Below are positions 7,537-14,728 of a stretch of 26,508 bases of DNA, piece after piece (within the stretch, counting starts at the first letter, position 1; each line of letters opens with the position of its first letter). The DNA lies in NCBI GenBank assembly GCA_046715235.1, contig JBKJZO010000121.1:1-26508 (forward strand), written 5' to 3'. A program made the translations under genes and the position numbers. The notes under the pieces are model-generated. The model did not search any database. It saw nothing but the letters and a program-made list of their open reading frames with translations, and was not told where the DNA came from. The stretch comes from JBKJZO01 sp046715235 (GTDB lineage: Bacteria; Actinomycetota; Actinomycetes; BP-191).

Positions 7537-8729
7537 TCCGGTCCCCTCCGCAGGGCCGCCATGGCGATGTGATGCGTCGTCGGCGAGAGTTCGACCGGCG
7601 ACGGCTGATCGCGGCGCAGCTCGTCGACGAGCGAGTCGACGACGTCGACCAGACTGCCGCCGTTGGCGACCACCTGCCGCTGCCGCAGGTAGCTCGGCCT
7701 GTTGACCATGTCGATCGCGTAGTTGAGTTCTTCGGCGCAGCCGAGCTTGTCAGCGACCGGTTCCAACTCGTCGACGAGGTCGCGGACCGCCTCGCGCAGC
7801 GGCTGCAGCGCGCCGGTGTCATCGATGATGATGTCGGTGTCGACGCCGTACCGAGCGGCCCGCCATTTGTTCTCGCGGACGACCCACGACTTGGGCATCG
7901 GCAGCTTGTAGCCGCGGTCGAGCAGTGTGTCGAAGCGGGTGACCAGGCACTGACTGATCGCCGCGACGGTTGCCACCTCGCGCAACGTCGGGATGCCGTC
8001 GCAGATGCGGATCTCGACGGTACCGAAGTTGGGGTGCGGCCTGATGTCCCACCACACGTCGCGAATCGACTCGATGGTGTGCGCGCTGATGAGCGTCTCC
8101 ATGAGCTCTTCGAACTTCGCCCAGTCCTCGAGCTGGTACGGCAGCCCGGCCGTCGCGAGGCACTCGAAGATCTTCGACCGGCTGGAGGCGAGTCCGGTGT
8201 CGCTGCCCAGCCAGTACGGCGACGACGCCGACATGCCGAGGAAGTGCGGCACGTAGCTCGTCAGCGCGTTGAGGATCGGCATCACCTTGTCCGGCGAACG
8301 CACGCCGACGTGCACGTGGATTCCGAAGATCTCCAGGCGGCGGGCCAGCCACTGATGGTCCTCGATGAGCCGCGCGTAGCGAGGGATGGGCGAGATGTCC
8401 TGCTCCGACCAGTCGGAGAATGGGTGAGTGCCCGAGCACATCACGTCGAGGCCGCGCGTGGACGCCGCGGCGGTCACTTCCGCGAGGGTGCCAGCGAGGT
8501 CGTTGCGGGCCTCGCCGACCGTCGAGCACACACCGGTGATGATCTCGATGCACGACTCGAGCAGCTCGTGCTTGGCCTTCGGGTGCGCACCGTCGGCGTA
8601 CCCCTGACCTAGTTCGGCGAGGATCTCGCTCGCGCCGCTGCGTAATTGACGCGTGTCGCGGTCGACGAGCTCTAGCTCCATCTCGACGCCGACGCTCGAC
8701 GTCGGTGACGAGGCGAAGTCGATACGCAC
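7533..8729 (-). CDS. Carboxylate-amine ligase, glutamate-cysteine ligase family 2 (YbdK-like)
   Basis: A 398-residue ATP-grasp-like GCS2 enzyme. The start VGVEMELELVD gives the acidic metal/ATP site; HPFSDW, IFGIHVHVGV and a WWDIRPHPNFGTVEIRICD segment are family signatures, and RENKWRAARYG near residue 300 completes the active site. Length fits the family. Homologues ligate an amine (such as cysteine or another amino acid) to the gamma-carboxyl of glutamate, but for many the physiological substrate is unknown. The GTG start at 8729 has GGAGG (8736-8740) upstream. It is first in a tightly packed operon with the M20 amidohydrolase (GTGA overlap) and the MDMPI-like protein. Confidence 0.92.
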   Translation of the reverse strand: MRIDFASSPTSSVGVEMELELVDRDTRQLRSGASEILAELGQGYADGAHPKAKHELLESCIEIITGVCSTVGEARNDLAGTLAEVTAAASTRGLDVMCSGTHPFSDWSEQDISPIPRYARLIEDHQWLARRLEIFGIHVHVGVRSPDKVMPILNALTSYVPHFLGMSASSPYWLGSDTGLASSRSKIFECLATAGLPYQLEDWAKFEELMETLISAHTIESIRDVWWDIRPHPNFGTVEIRICDGIPTLREVATVAAISQCLVTRFDTLLDRGYKLPMPKSWVVRENKWRAARYGVDTDIIIDDTGALQPLREAVRDLVDELEPVADKLGCAEELNYAIDMVNRPSYLRQRQVVANGGSLVDVVDSLVDELRRDQPSPVELSPTTHHIAMAALRRGPE

Positions 8730-8822
8730 CGGAGCCTCCGGAAGTCGACGAGGGGTTCAGCCCGGAATGTAGCCCCCCGCAGCGCTCCGGCAACCCTCGC
8801 GCCGGCCGCCAAGTGCCTTGTG

Positions 8823-8890
8823 GATCAACGTGTCGAAATCGCCGGGCTGGCACGAGCGTCAGAAGACCCAAGGATTTCGACAACATGATC
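8823..8890. repeat. Dispersed long palindrome, copy A
   Basis: The left arm 8823-8840 (GATCAACGTGTCGAAATC) and right arm 8873-8890 are complementary at 15 of 18 positions, with a 32-base loop. The mismatches sit together at the same internal three positions as in copy B (10991-11060). It lies in the gap between the ligase start and the lpdA stop. Confidence 0.8.
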
Positions 8891-8899
8891 ATCACAGCC

Positions 8900-8939
8900 G
8901 ACAACCGCCGAGCGCGAGCGACAAATGCCGAGCGCTACG
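8900..8939. repeat. Two tandem 20-bp direct repeats
   Basis: GACAACCGCCGAGCGC (8900-8915) recurs as GACAAATGCCGAGCGC (8920-8935), 14 of 16 identical, with a 20-base period. It follows copy A of the long palindrome in the spacer before the 3' end of lpdA. It may be an operator pair or neutral; nothing else was seen in this spacer. Confidence 0.6.
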
Positions 8940-8982
8940 GGGAACGCGCGTCGCCCGGCCGTCACCAACGTCGCCGCAGTTG

Positions 8983-10431
8983 CTAGTGCCGCATCAGCTG
9001 GCGTGCCGCCTCGATCACGCTGCCCGACAGGGACGGATAGATCGAGAAAGTGTGCGCGAGTTGCTCGGCGGTAAGCCCGTGCTGCACTGCGAGCGAGACG
9101 GCCAGGATGAGCTCACTCGCCCTCGGCGCGACCACGACGCCGCCGAGAACGGTCGTCGAACCGGGCCGCGCAAACAGCTTCACAAAGCCGTCGGTGATCC
9201 CCTGCATCTTGGCGCGCGCGTTGGTGGCCAGGGGCAGCTTGATGGTCTGCGCGACGGCACGCCCGGAGTCGACGTCGTTCTGGCTGATGCCGACGGTCGC
9301 GATCTCCGGGTCGGTAAACACGGTGGCCGCGACAGTGGCCAGGCGAAGCGGCTGCACCGCCTCACCGAGCGCGTGCCACATCGCGATGCGGCCCTGCATC
9401 GCGGCCACGGACGCCAGCATGAGTACGCCGGTGCAGTCGCCCGCGGCGTAGACGCCCTGTGCCGACGTACGGCTGACCTTGTCGACGGTGATGTAGCCGC
9501 GGTCGTTGACCGCGACGCCGGCTTGGTCGAGCCCAAGGCCGTCGGTCGCCGGGATCGATCCGACGGTCATGAGCGCGTGCGAGCCTTCGACCTCGCGGCC
9601 GTCCTCGAGCGTGACGACGACACCGTCGTCGGTACGGCGGACGGCCTGCGCCCGTGCCTGGCTCATCACGGTCATGCCGCGACGCAAGAAGACGCTCTCG
9701 ATGAGCGCCGCCGCGTCGGGGTCCTCCCCGGGGAGCACATGCTCGCGGCTGGAGACCAGAGTGACCTGCGAACCCATCGCCTGGTAAGCGCCGGCGAACT
9801 CGGCACCGGTCACGCCGGACCCGACGACGACGAGCCGCTCGGGCACCTGGTCGAGATCGTAGACCTGCCGCCAGTCGAGGATGCGCGTGCCGTCGGGCTC
9901 CGCGCCGGGCACGACCCGGGGGCGGGCGCCGGTGCAGATGAGTACGGCGTCCGCCTCGACGATCTCCGCGTCACCGATGCCGGCGGATATCGCCCCTGGG
10001 TGAACAGTTCGGCGTACCGCAATGCGGTGCGGGGCGACGAAATGGCCGGTCCCCTGGACGACCCTGATGCCCTCTCGCAAGAGCCGGGCCGCGACGTCGA
10101 GGCTTTGCGCAAGTGCGAGCGCCTTGACCCTGCGGTTGACGGTGGTCGCCTCGACGGTGACGACATCGGGGGGCGAGGTCGGATCGTCGTCGTTCCACGA
10201 TGCGCCCTTCTGCGGTGTGTCTCGCAGCCGGATGCCCAGCCGCTCCGCGCCGCCGAACAGCTCCATCAGCTCCGACGTCGCGATGAGCGTCTTCGACGGC
10301 ACGCAGTCGGTGAGGACGCACGATCCGCCCAGCCCGTCCCTGTCGATCACCGTGACGTCGGCTCCCAGCTGTGCTGCGACGAGTGCGGCTTCGTACCCCG
10401 CAGGGCCGCCGCCGACGATCGCGACTCGCAC
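8983..10431 (-). CDS. lpdA: NAD(P)H-quinone dehydrogenase of the flavoprotein disulfide reductase family (LpdA-like)
   Basis: A 482-residue FAD protein. The FAD-binding motif is GGGPAGYE (residues 7-14), a second GSGVTGAEFAGAY binds NAD(P)H, and YAAGDCTG is the second FAD motif. The redox motif reads GGSCVLTDCVPSKT with both cysteines (Cys38, Cys43). At the C terminus, where true disulfide reductases have a catalytic His-Pro and Glu, this protein has Tyr465-Pro466 and Gly. This argues against lipoamide dehydrogenase activity and for the quinone-reductase type described for mycobacterial LpdA. The GTG start is preceded by GGAGGG (reverse complement of 10439-10444). It is divergent from the gamma-glutamylcyclotransferase gene, the same arrangement as Rv3303c/Rv3304 to my knowledge. 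Confidence 0.9.
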   Translation of the reverse strand: MRVAIVGGGPAGYEAALVAAQLGADVTVIDRDGLGGSCVLTDCVPSKTLIATSELMELFGGAERLGIRLRDTPQKGASWNDDDPTSPPDVVTVEATTVNRRVKALALAQSLDVAARLLREGIRVVQGTGHFVAPHRIAVRRTVHPGAISAGIGDAEIVEADAVLICTGARPRVVPGAEPDGTRILDWRQVYDLDQVPERLVVVGSGVTGAEFAGAYQAMGSQVTLVSSREHVLPGEDPDAAALIESVFLRRGMTVMSQARAQAVRRTDDGVVVTLEDGREVEGSHALMTVGSIPATDGLGLDQAGVAVNDRGYITVDKVSRTSAQGVYAAGDCTGVLMLASVAAMQGRIAMWHALGEAVQPLRLATVAATVFTDPEIATVGISQNDVDSGRAVAQTIKLPLATNARAKMQGITDGFVKLFARPGSTTVLGGVVVAPRASELILAVSLAVQHGLTAEQLAHTFSIYPSLSGSVIEAARQLMRH

Positions 10432-10480
10432 GAATCACCCTCCAAGCCGACGCCTGGGCCGCGAAAGCCGCACCCGCGGC

Positions 10481-10493
10481 TAATCTTCGCAGC
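10481..10493 (+). promoter_or_regulatory. -10 element for a leaderless cyclotransferase transcript
   Basis: TAATCT (10481-10486) lies seven bases before the ATG at 10494, and no Shine-Dalgarno sequence is present. This is the usual geometry for leaderless messages in actinobacteria. No convincing -35 was seen. Confidence 0.5.
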
Positions 10494-10955
10494 ATGGCTC
10501 TGTACGCCGCGTACGGCACCAACATGGATGGCGAGAAGATGCGGATGCGCTGCCCGCACTCACCCGCGATCGGCACCGGCTGGCTCGACGGATGGCGACT
10601 CACGTTCGGTGGCGAGGAGATGGGCTGGGAGGGCGCGGTCGCGACCCTTGCGGAGGAGACCGGTGGGCAGGTTTTCGTCGTCCTCTACGACCTAAACAGG
10701 GAAGACGAACGGCTTCTCGACGAGCTCGAGTTAGCGGTCACCAGCATCTATTCGAAGATCTCTGTTCGTGTCCACACCCTGGACGGAGAAGCCCTGGCGT
10801 CGACGTACGTGCTCAACGACTACGAGGGCGGGCTGCCCTCCGCGCACTACCTCGGCCTGATCGCAGACGCCGCCGAGAAGGCCGGCGCGCCCGACGACTA
10901 CGTCACGGACCTGCGCGTCCGCCCGTGCCGGGGCGTCGCCGACTTCGAACAGTGA
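10494..10955 (+). CDS. Gamma-glutamylcyclotransferase-like protein
   Basis: A 153-residue protein with the GGCT fold. The N-terminal ALYAAYGTNMD contains the substrate-binding YGxN loop (residues 7-10), and the conserved acidic residue following LLDELE (around 74-79) is where the catalytic glutamate of the family falls. GWEGAVATL and VYDLxxED-like strands complete the barrel. The family cyclises gamma-glutamyl amines to 5-oxoproline and free amine; some members are only structural relatives. The start at 10494 is preferred because MALYAAYG matches family starts and a -10 sits just upstream; the frame is open earlier only within the divergent lpdA. It stands alone, 151 bases before znuA. Confidence 0.85.
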   Translation: MALYAAYGTNMDGEKMRMRCPHSPAIGTGWLDGWRLTFGGEEMGWEGAVATLAEETGGQVFVVLYDLNREDERLLDELELAVTSIYSKISVRVHTLDGEALASTYVLNDYEGGLPSAHYLGLIADAAEKAGAPDDYVTDLRVRPCRGVADFEQ

Positions 10956-10990
10956 GTTGACGCCGCCGAGGCCGCCGAGGCCGCGGAAGT

Positions 10991-11060
10991 TGATCAACCT
11001 GTCGAGATAACCATGATCACCTGAGCGCGAATCTCGGCCAAGACTTCGACAACATGATCA
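10991..11060. repeat. Dispersed long palindrome, copy B
   Basis: The left arm starts TGATCAACCTGTCGA (10991-11005) and the right arm ends TCGACAACATGATCA (11046-11060). The arms pair except for three internal positions, the same three as in copy A (8823-8890). Right-arm bases TTCGACAACATGATCA are identical in both copies, while the loops differ. The element lies between the cyclotransferase and znuA and ends 11 bases before the znuA -35. Confidence 0.8.
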
Positions 11061-11070
11061 GCTTCTCGGA

Positions 11071-11107
11071 TTGACCTCGGCTTGTCAGTTATTGATAATG
11101 ATTGTCA
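11071..11107 (+). promoter_or_regulatory. znuA promoter with overlapping Zur box
   Basis: TTGACC (11071-11076) and GATAAT (11094-11099) are spaced by 17 bases, a textbook vegetative promoter. TGATAATGATTGTCA (11093-11107) is a 7-1-7 palindrome with one mismatch and matches the Zur consensus of the TGAAAATGATTTTCA type. The box covers the -10 and reaches the first base of the ATG at 11107, so zinc-loaded Zur would block polymerase. The transcript should be leaderless. The zur gene is in the same operon. Confidence 0.85.
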
Positions 11108-12072
11108 TGTCCAGATACCCAGTGGTTGCCGGTCTCCTCGTCGCCGGCTTGGCACTGACCGGATGCGGCGGAAAGCCAGAGTCCGGCGCGCAAGGTGCCG
11201 GCGCGAAACTCGACGTGGTGGCGGGCTTCTACCCCATCGCCTACGTGACCGAGCGGGTCGGCGGCGATCGCATCAGCGTGCACTCGCTCGCGAAGCCGGG
11301 CGCCGAGCCGCACGACCTTGAGCTGACAGCGCAGGAGACCGCCAAGCTGCGCGACGCCGACCTCGTCGTCCACCTGCGCGAGTTCCAACCGGACGTCGAC
11401 GCGGCGCTCGACTCCGGTGACAAGTCCCTGGCGTTCGACGTTGCCAACGCCGCGAAGCTCGACCTGCCGGCGTCAGCAGACGAGCACGCCGAGGAAGCTG
11501 GGCACAGCGAGGAGAGTGCCCCCGCTGAGGCCGAAGGCGAGCACGGCGAGGAGCACGACCCGCACTTCTGGCTCGATCCCCTGCGGCTCGCCGACGTCGG
11601 CGACGCGATTGCAACGCGGCTAGCGGCCAGCGACGCGACCGGCGCGTCGGCGTACGCGAAGAACGCCACGACGCTGCGCGCGGAGCTCGAGGCGCTCGAC
11701 CGCGAGTTCGCCACCGGGCTGGCCACCTGCGCGGACAGAAGGCTCGTGACGTCACACGCCGCGTTCGGATATCTCGCCCGCAAGTACAAGCTGACGCAGA
11801 CGGGAATCGCGGGCATCTCCCCCGAGTCGGAGCCCTCCGGTGCCGAGCAGGCACGCATCGCGGATCTGATCAGGGCCGAGGGCGTGAAGACGGTCTTCAC
11901 CGAGCCCCTGGTCGACTCCGCGATCGCTGACACCGTCGCGAAGGAGGCGGGTGTCGGCACGGCCGTGCTCGACCCGATCGAGGGGATCGACGAGACGTCG
12001 AAGGGCAAGGACTATCCATCAGTGATGCGCAGCAACCTCGTCGCGCTCCGGGAGGGACTTTCCTGTACATGA
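11107..12072 (+). CDS. znuA: Zinc ABC transporter substrate-binding lipoprotein
   Basis: A 321-residue cluster A-I metal-binding protein. The signal peptide MSRYPVVAGLLVAGLALTGC ends in a lipobox with Cys20. Features of zinc-binding proteins follow: FYPIAYVTERVGGD, PHDLELT with the first ligand His, an Asp/Glu/His-rich loop (about residues 125-155) ending DPHFWLDP, VTSHAAFGYLARKY, and a C-terminal acidic ligand in VLDPIEGI. It binds zinc outside the membrane and passes it to ZnuB. The start at 11107 is chosen over an upstream in-frame codon (11071) because the promoter and Zur box end exactly there. The stop overlaps the next gene as ATGA. Confidence 0.93.
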   Translation: MSRYPVVAGLLVAGLALTGCGGKPESGAQGAGAKLDVVAGFYPIAYVTERVGGDRISVHSLAKPGAEPHDLELTAQETAKLRDADLVVHLREFQPDVDAALDSGDKSLAFDVANAAKLDLPASADEHAEEAGHSEESAPAEAEGEHGEEHDPHFWLDPLRLADVGDAIATRLAASDATGASAYAKNATTLRAELEALDREFATGLATCADRRLVTSHAAFGYLARKYKLTQTGIAGISPESEPSGAEQARIADLIRAEGVKTVFTEPLVDSAIADTVAKEAGVGTAVLDPIEGIDETSKGKDYPSVMRSNLVALREGLSCT

Positions 12073-12833
12073 CGACGCCGGTGTTCGCGATGCGGAACGC
12101 CACGGCCGGGTACGACGGCCGGGCTGTCCTGCGCGACGTCGACTTCGTCCTGTACGGCGGCGAGGCCGTCGCGATTCTCGGAGCGAACGGGTCGGGCAAG
12201 TCCACCCTGGTGAGGACGCTGCTTGGCGCGACCTCGGTCACCTCCGGGTCGGTCGAGCTGTTCGGCATTCCGGCGAGCGCCTTCCGGCAGTGGTCGCGCA
12301 TCGGCTATGTGCCGCAGCGACTCGGTTTCGTCAATGCCGTTCCCGCCTCGGTGCGCGAGGTCGTGACATCGGGCCGGCTGTCGCGCACGCGCCGGTTCCG
12401 TCCCCTGACGGCGGCCGATCGCGATGCGATCGCCCGAGCCATCGATCTCGTCGGCCTCACGGACCTGGCGCGCACCCCGGTCGGCGAGTTGTCGGGCGGT
12501 CAGCAGCGCCGCGCTCTCATCGCGCGGGCTCTTGCCGGGGAGCCCGACGTACTCGTGATGGATGAGCCGATGGCCGGTCTCGACCTGGCAAGTCAGAATC
12601 TGCTGTCGGAAACGCTGACGTCACTCGTCGCGTCGGGTGCAACCCTGTTGCTCGTTGCGCACGAGCTGGGACCGGTCGGCCCGCTGATCACGAGAGTCGT
12701 GACGATGCGCGCAGGTGAAGTGCTCTGCGACGGCCCGACCGAGGCGCATGCGGCCCACAACCATCTCGACGACCATGATCCGCACCCCCACGGAGTGCAC
12801 GAGCCCGCCTCGCGCATCGGATTGACGGGCTGA
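12069..12833 (+). CDS. znuC: Zinc ABC transporter ATP-binding protein
   Basis: A 254-residue ATPase. The Walker A motif is GANGSGKST (about residues 39-47), the Q-loop lies in YVPQRLGF, the signature is LSGGQQRRALIARAL, Walker B is VLVMDEPMAG, and the H-loop is VAHE. The last 35 residues are unusual for the family: seven histidines among acidic residues (AHAAHNHLDDHDPHPHGVHEP), a plausible cytoplasmic zinc-binding tail. It energises uptake through ZnuB. The start overlaps the znuA stop (ATGA), and znuB begins four bases after its stop. Confidence 0.93.
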   Translation: MTTPVFAMRNATAGYDGRAVLRDVDFVLYGGEAVAILGANGSGKSTLVRTLLGATSVTSGSVELFGIPASAFRQWSRIGYVPQRLGFVNAVPASVREVVTSGRLSRTRRFRPLTAADRDAIARAIDLVGLTDLARTPVGELSGGQQRRALIARALAGEPDVLVMDEPMAGLDLASQNLLSETLTSLVASGATLLLVAHELGPVGPLITRVVTMRAGEVLCDGPTEAHAAHNHLDDHDPHPHGVHEPASRIGLTG

Positions 12834-12837
12834 CGAC

Positions 12838-13650
12838 GTGCTCCGCTACGACTTCATGCAACGGGCGCTGATCGCGGCGGTGCTCATCGGGATGGCCGCC
12901 CCCGCGGTGGGCACGTACCTCGTGCAGCGCCGGCTCGCGCTGATCGGTGACGGCATGGGACACGTTGCCCTGACCGGTGTCGCGATCGGTCTGCTCACCG
13001 GCACCGCGCCGGTCGCCGTCGCGCTGCTCACATCCGCAGCGGGAGCCGTCGCGATCGAGCTGGTCCGGTGGAGAGGGCGCACGAGCGCCGACGTCGCGTT
13101 GGCGATCCTGTTCTACGGCGGCATCGCCGGCGGTGTCGTCATCATCAGCAAGGCGCCCGGCGGCACCCCGGGCAACCTGACGGCGTACCTGTTCGGCGCG
13201 ATCACGACGACGACCAGCGGCGATCTGGTCGTTTTCACCCTGCTGACCGCCCTTGTCCTCGCAGTGACGATCGGGCTGTCGCGCGAGCTCTTCTCGGCGA
13301 GCAACGACGAGGAGTACGCCGCCGCGTCGGGCCTGCCGGTGCTGCGGCTCAACCTACTGCTCGCCGTGATGACGGCGGTGACTGTCGTCGTATCGATGCG
13401 CGTGGTGGGCCTGTTGCTCGTCAGCGCGCTGATGGTCGTGCCGGTGGCTATCGCCCAGCTTCTCGGCCGCAGTTTCGCCATGACGTTCGCGCTGTCGATC
13501 GCGATCGGTGTCGTGGTCGCGGTCGGCGGGGTCGTGCTCGCGTTCTACGCCGACACCCCGTCTGGCGGAACGATCGTGCTGCTCGCGACCGGGTTGTTCG
13601 CGCTGGGATCAACGGCGGGGGCACTGCGGCGATCGAGCGTGCGGGCATGA
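12838..13650 (+). CDS. znuB: Zinc ABC transporter permease
   Basis: A 270-residue permease of the ABC-3 (ZnuB/MntB) family, with about eight membrane segments. The N-terminal YDFMQRALIAAVLIGMAAPAVGTYLVQRRLALIGDGMGHVALTGVA is highly characteristic. The cytoplasmic loop SASNDEEYAAASGLPV and the RVVGLLLVSALMVVPVA helix are further signatures. GTG at 12838 is the start, four bases after the znuC stop. The stop overlaps the zur start as ATGA. Confidence 0.93.
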   Translation: MLRYDFMQRALIAAVLIGMAAPAVGTYLVQRRLALIGDGMGHVALTGVAIGLLTGTAPVAVALLTSAAGAVAIELVRWRGRTSADVALAILFYGGIAGGVVIISKAPGGTPGNLTAYLFGAITTTTSGDLVVFTLLTALVLAVTIGLSRELFSASNDEEYAAASGLPVLRLNLLLAVMTAVTVVVSMRVVGLLLVSALMVVPVAIAQLLGRSFAMTFALSIAIGVVVAVGGVVLAFYADTPSGGTIVLLATGLFALGSTAGALRRSSVRA

Positions 13651-14063
13651 GCACCGACTCGAAGCCGATCGCCGCTCGCTCGACCCGGCAGCGGGCCGCC
13701 GTTTCCGCCGTGCTCGAGTCCGTCGACGACTTCCGCAGTGCACAGGAACTCCACGACCTGCTCAAGACGAGGGGCGAAGCCGTCGGCCTGACGACGGTCT
13801 ATCGCGCCTTGCAGGCGCTATCCGACGCAGGAGAGATCGACGTACTGCGGACCGGCGACGGCGAGTCGGTCTACCGCCGCTGCAGTGGTGGACACCACCA
13901 TCACCTCGTGTGCCGCAGCTGTGGGCGCGCGGTCGAGGTCGAGGACTCCCAGGTCGAGCAGTGGGCCGACGCGGTCGCGAAGAACCACGGCTTCGTCGAC
14001 GTACAGCACACCGTCGAAGTCTTCGGAACCTGCCCATCGTGTGCCGCGGCGGCACACGGCTGA
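13647..14063 (+). CDS. zur: Zinc uptake regulator, Fur family
   Basis: A 138-residue Fur-family repressor. The N-terminal winged helix includes STRQRAAVSAVLE and the recognition helix GLTTVYRALQALSDAGEID. The HHHHLVCRSCGRAVEVED stretch supplies the sensory metal ligands and, with C-terminal GTCPSCA, the structural Cys4 zinc site (two CxxC pairs). Placement as last gene of znuACB, each junction overlapping or nearly so, and a Zur box on the promoter support zinc rather than iron specificity and negative autoregulation. A much longer reading frame begins at 13068 inside znuB, but only the part from 13647 has family sequence. Confidence 0.92.
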   Translation: MSTDSKPIAARSTRQRAAVSAVLESVDDFRSAQELHDLLKTRGEAVGLTTVYRALQALSDAGEIDVLRTGDGESVYRRCSGGHHHHLVCRSCGRAVEVEDSQVEQWADAVAKNHGFVDVQHTVEVFGTCPSCAAAAHG

Positions 14064-14171
14064 CAGCTGGTCGTCAGTCGGCGTACGGCTGAGTCGGCAC
14101 TGGGCCGAGCGGCCGGACGTGCGCAGCCGACCGACGCTATCGACTCCCGGTATGGGCGCCGATGACATTGC

Positions 14172-14570
14172 ATGCAGCAAGACAATTCTGCCCTGGGGGC
14201 GATCCCGCCTGCCCGCGACGCGATGACTGACGCGCGCCTCACCCAGATGATCGACCAGGAGACGGGATCGACGCTGCGGCTCGCCCTACTGGTGATCGGC
14301 GTCTCGTGCCTGGCCTACCTGCCTGCGCACCTGCGTAGCGAGAGAGCGGGAGCGCCTCTCCTCGCGCTCGTGACGGCGATGGTCGGCGGCACATTCCTGG
14401 CGGCGTGGCTGTGGACCCGAACGCACCCGGTCCCGCCGCGGTTCAGCAACCAGGTCTTCTCACTCGTCGTCTTCATCACAGCGTGCAATGCCACCTACGG
14501 CCAGGTCGTCGTCGGCGACGCGCTGTGGACCACGAACATCACGATCATCACCATCGGCGCGGGAATGTGA
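14172..14570 (+). pseudogene. Truncated multi-helix membrane protein (5' fragment)
   Basis: The frame encodes 132 residues (start at 14172, or at the ATG at 14223). Three complete membrane helices are visible (about LRLALLVIGVSCLAYLP, APLLALVTAMVGGTFLAAW, VFSLVVFITACNATYGQVVVG) and a fourth, TTNITIITIGAGM, ends abruptly at a stop in mid-helix. Such N-terminal helix bundles occur in actinobacterial sensor and GGDEF-type signalling proteins, but no catalytic domain remains here, so the original function is unknown. The break lies just before the inverted-repeat cluster and recombinase genes, so insertion of the element is the likely cause. The missing 3' part was not found in the window. Confidence 0.6.
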
Positions 14571-14584
14571 AGGCCGAATAGTTA

Positions 14585-14728
14585 CATCAGATGAAGGATT
14601 CGGCGGGTTCAGCAAGTCAATTGCCGCAGTGACCTGCGGCTTCGGCCGGTCTCGCTTCCGTACAAGCATGCTTACGTGCCCGGCAGTCTGACCTGCACCT
14701 ATGGACAGGTCACTTCATCGGGTGAAGG
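14585..14728. repeat. Cluster of inverted and direct repeats at the recombinase start
   Basis: Seen within 145 bases: a perfect 7-bp stem GCCGCAG-TGAC-CTGCGGC (14623-14640); a perfect 10-base palindrome AAGCATGCTT (14664-14673); TGACCTG at 14630-14636 and 14689-14695 and inverted as CAGGTCA at 14706-14712, the last two flanking the ATG at 14701; CTTCA-N5-TGAAG (14713-14727); and a near repeat, CATCAGATGAAGGAT (14585-14599) versus CATCGGGTGAAGGAT. The cluster holds the promoter region of the trio and may be recombinase core/arm sites, an HTH operator, or both. The 130-base gap 14571-14700 contains nothing else recognisable. Confidence 0.6.

Noticed and set aside
6161..7822. 553-codon open frame on the minus strand
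   Set aside because: It covers the M20 amidohydrolase in another frame, is very Arg-rich and has no recognisable domain.
8818..10695. 625-codon open frame on the plus strand
   Set aside because: It runs antisense to lpdA, is rich in Arg, Asp and Gly with no family motif, and the minus strand has the complete flavoprotein with all its motifs. It is a high-G+C shadow frame.
14060..14077. CTGAC-N8-GTCAG as terminator of the zinc operon
   Set aside because: Only five base pairs with a large loop and no U-run; too weak to annotate.
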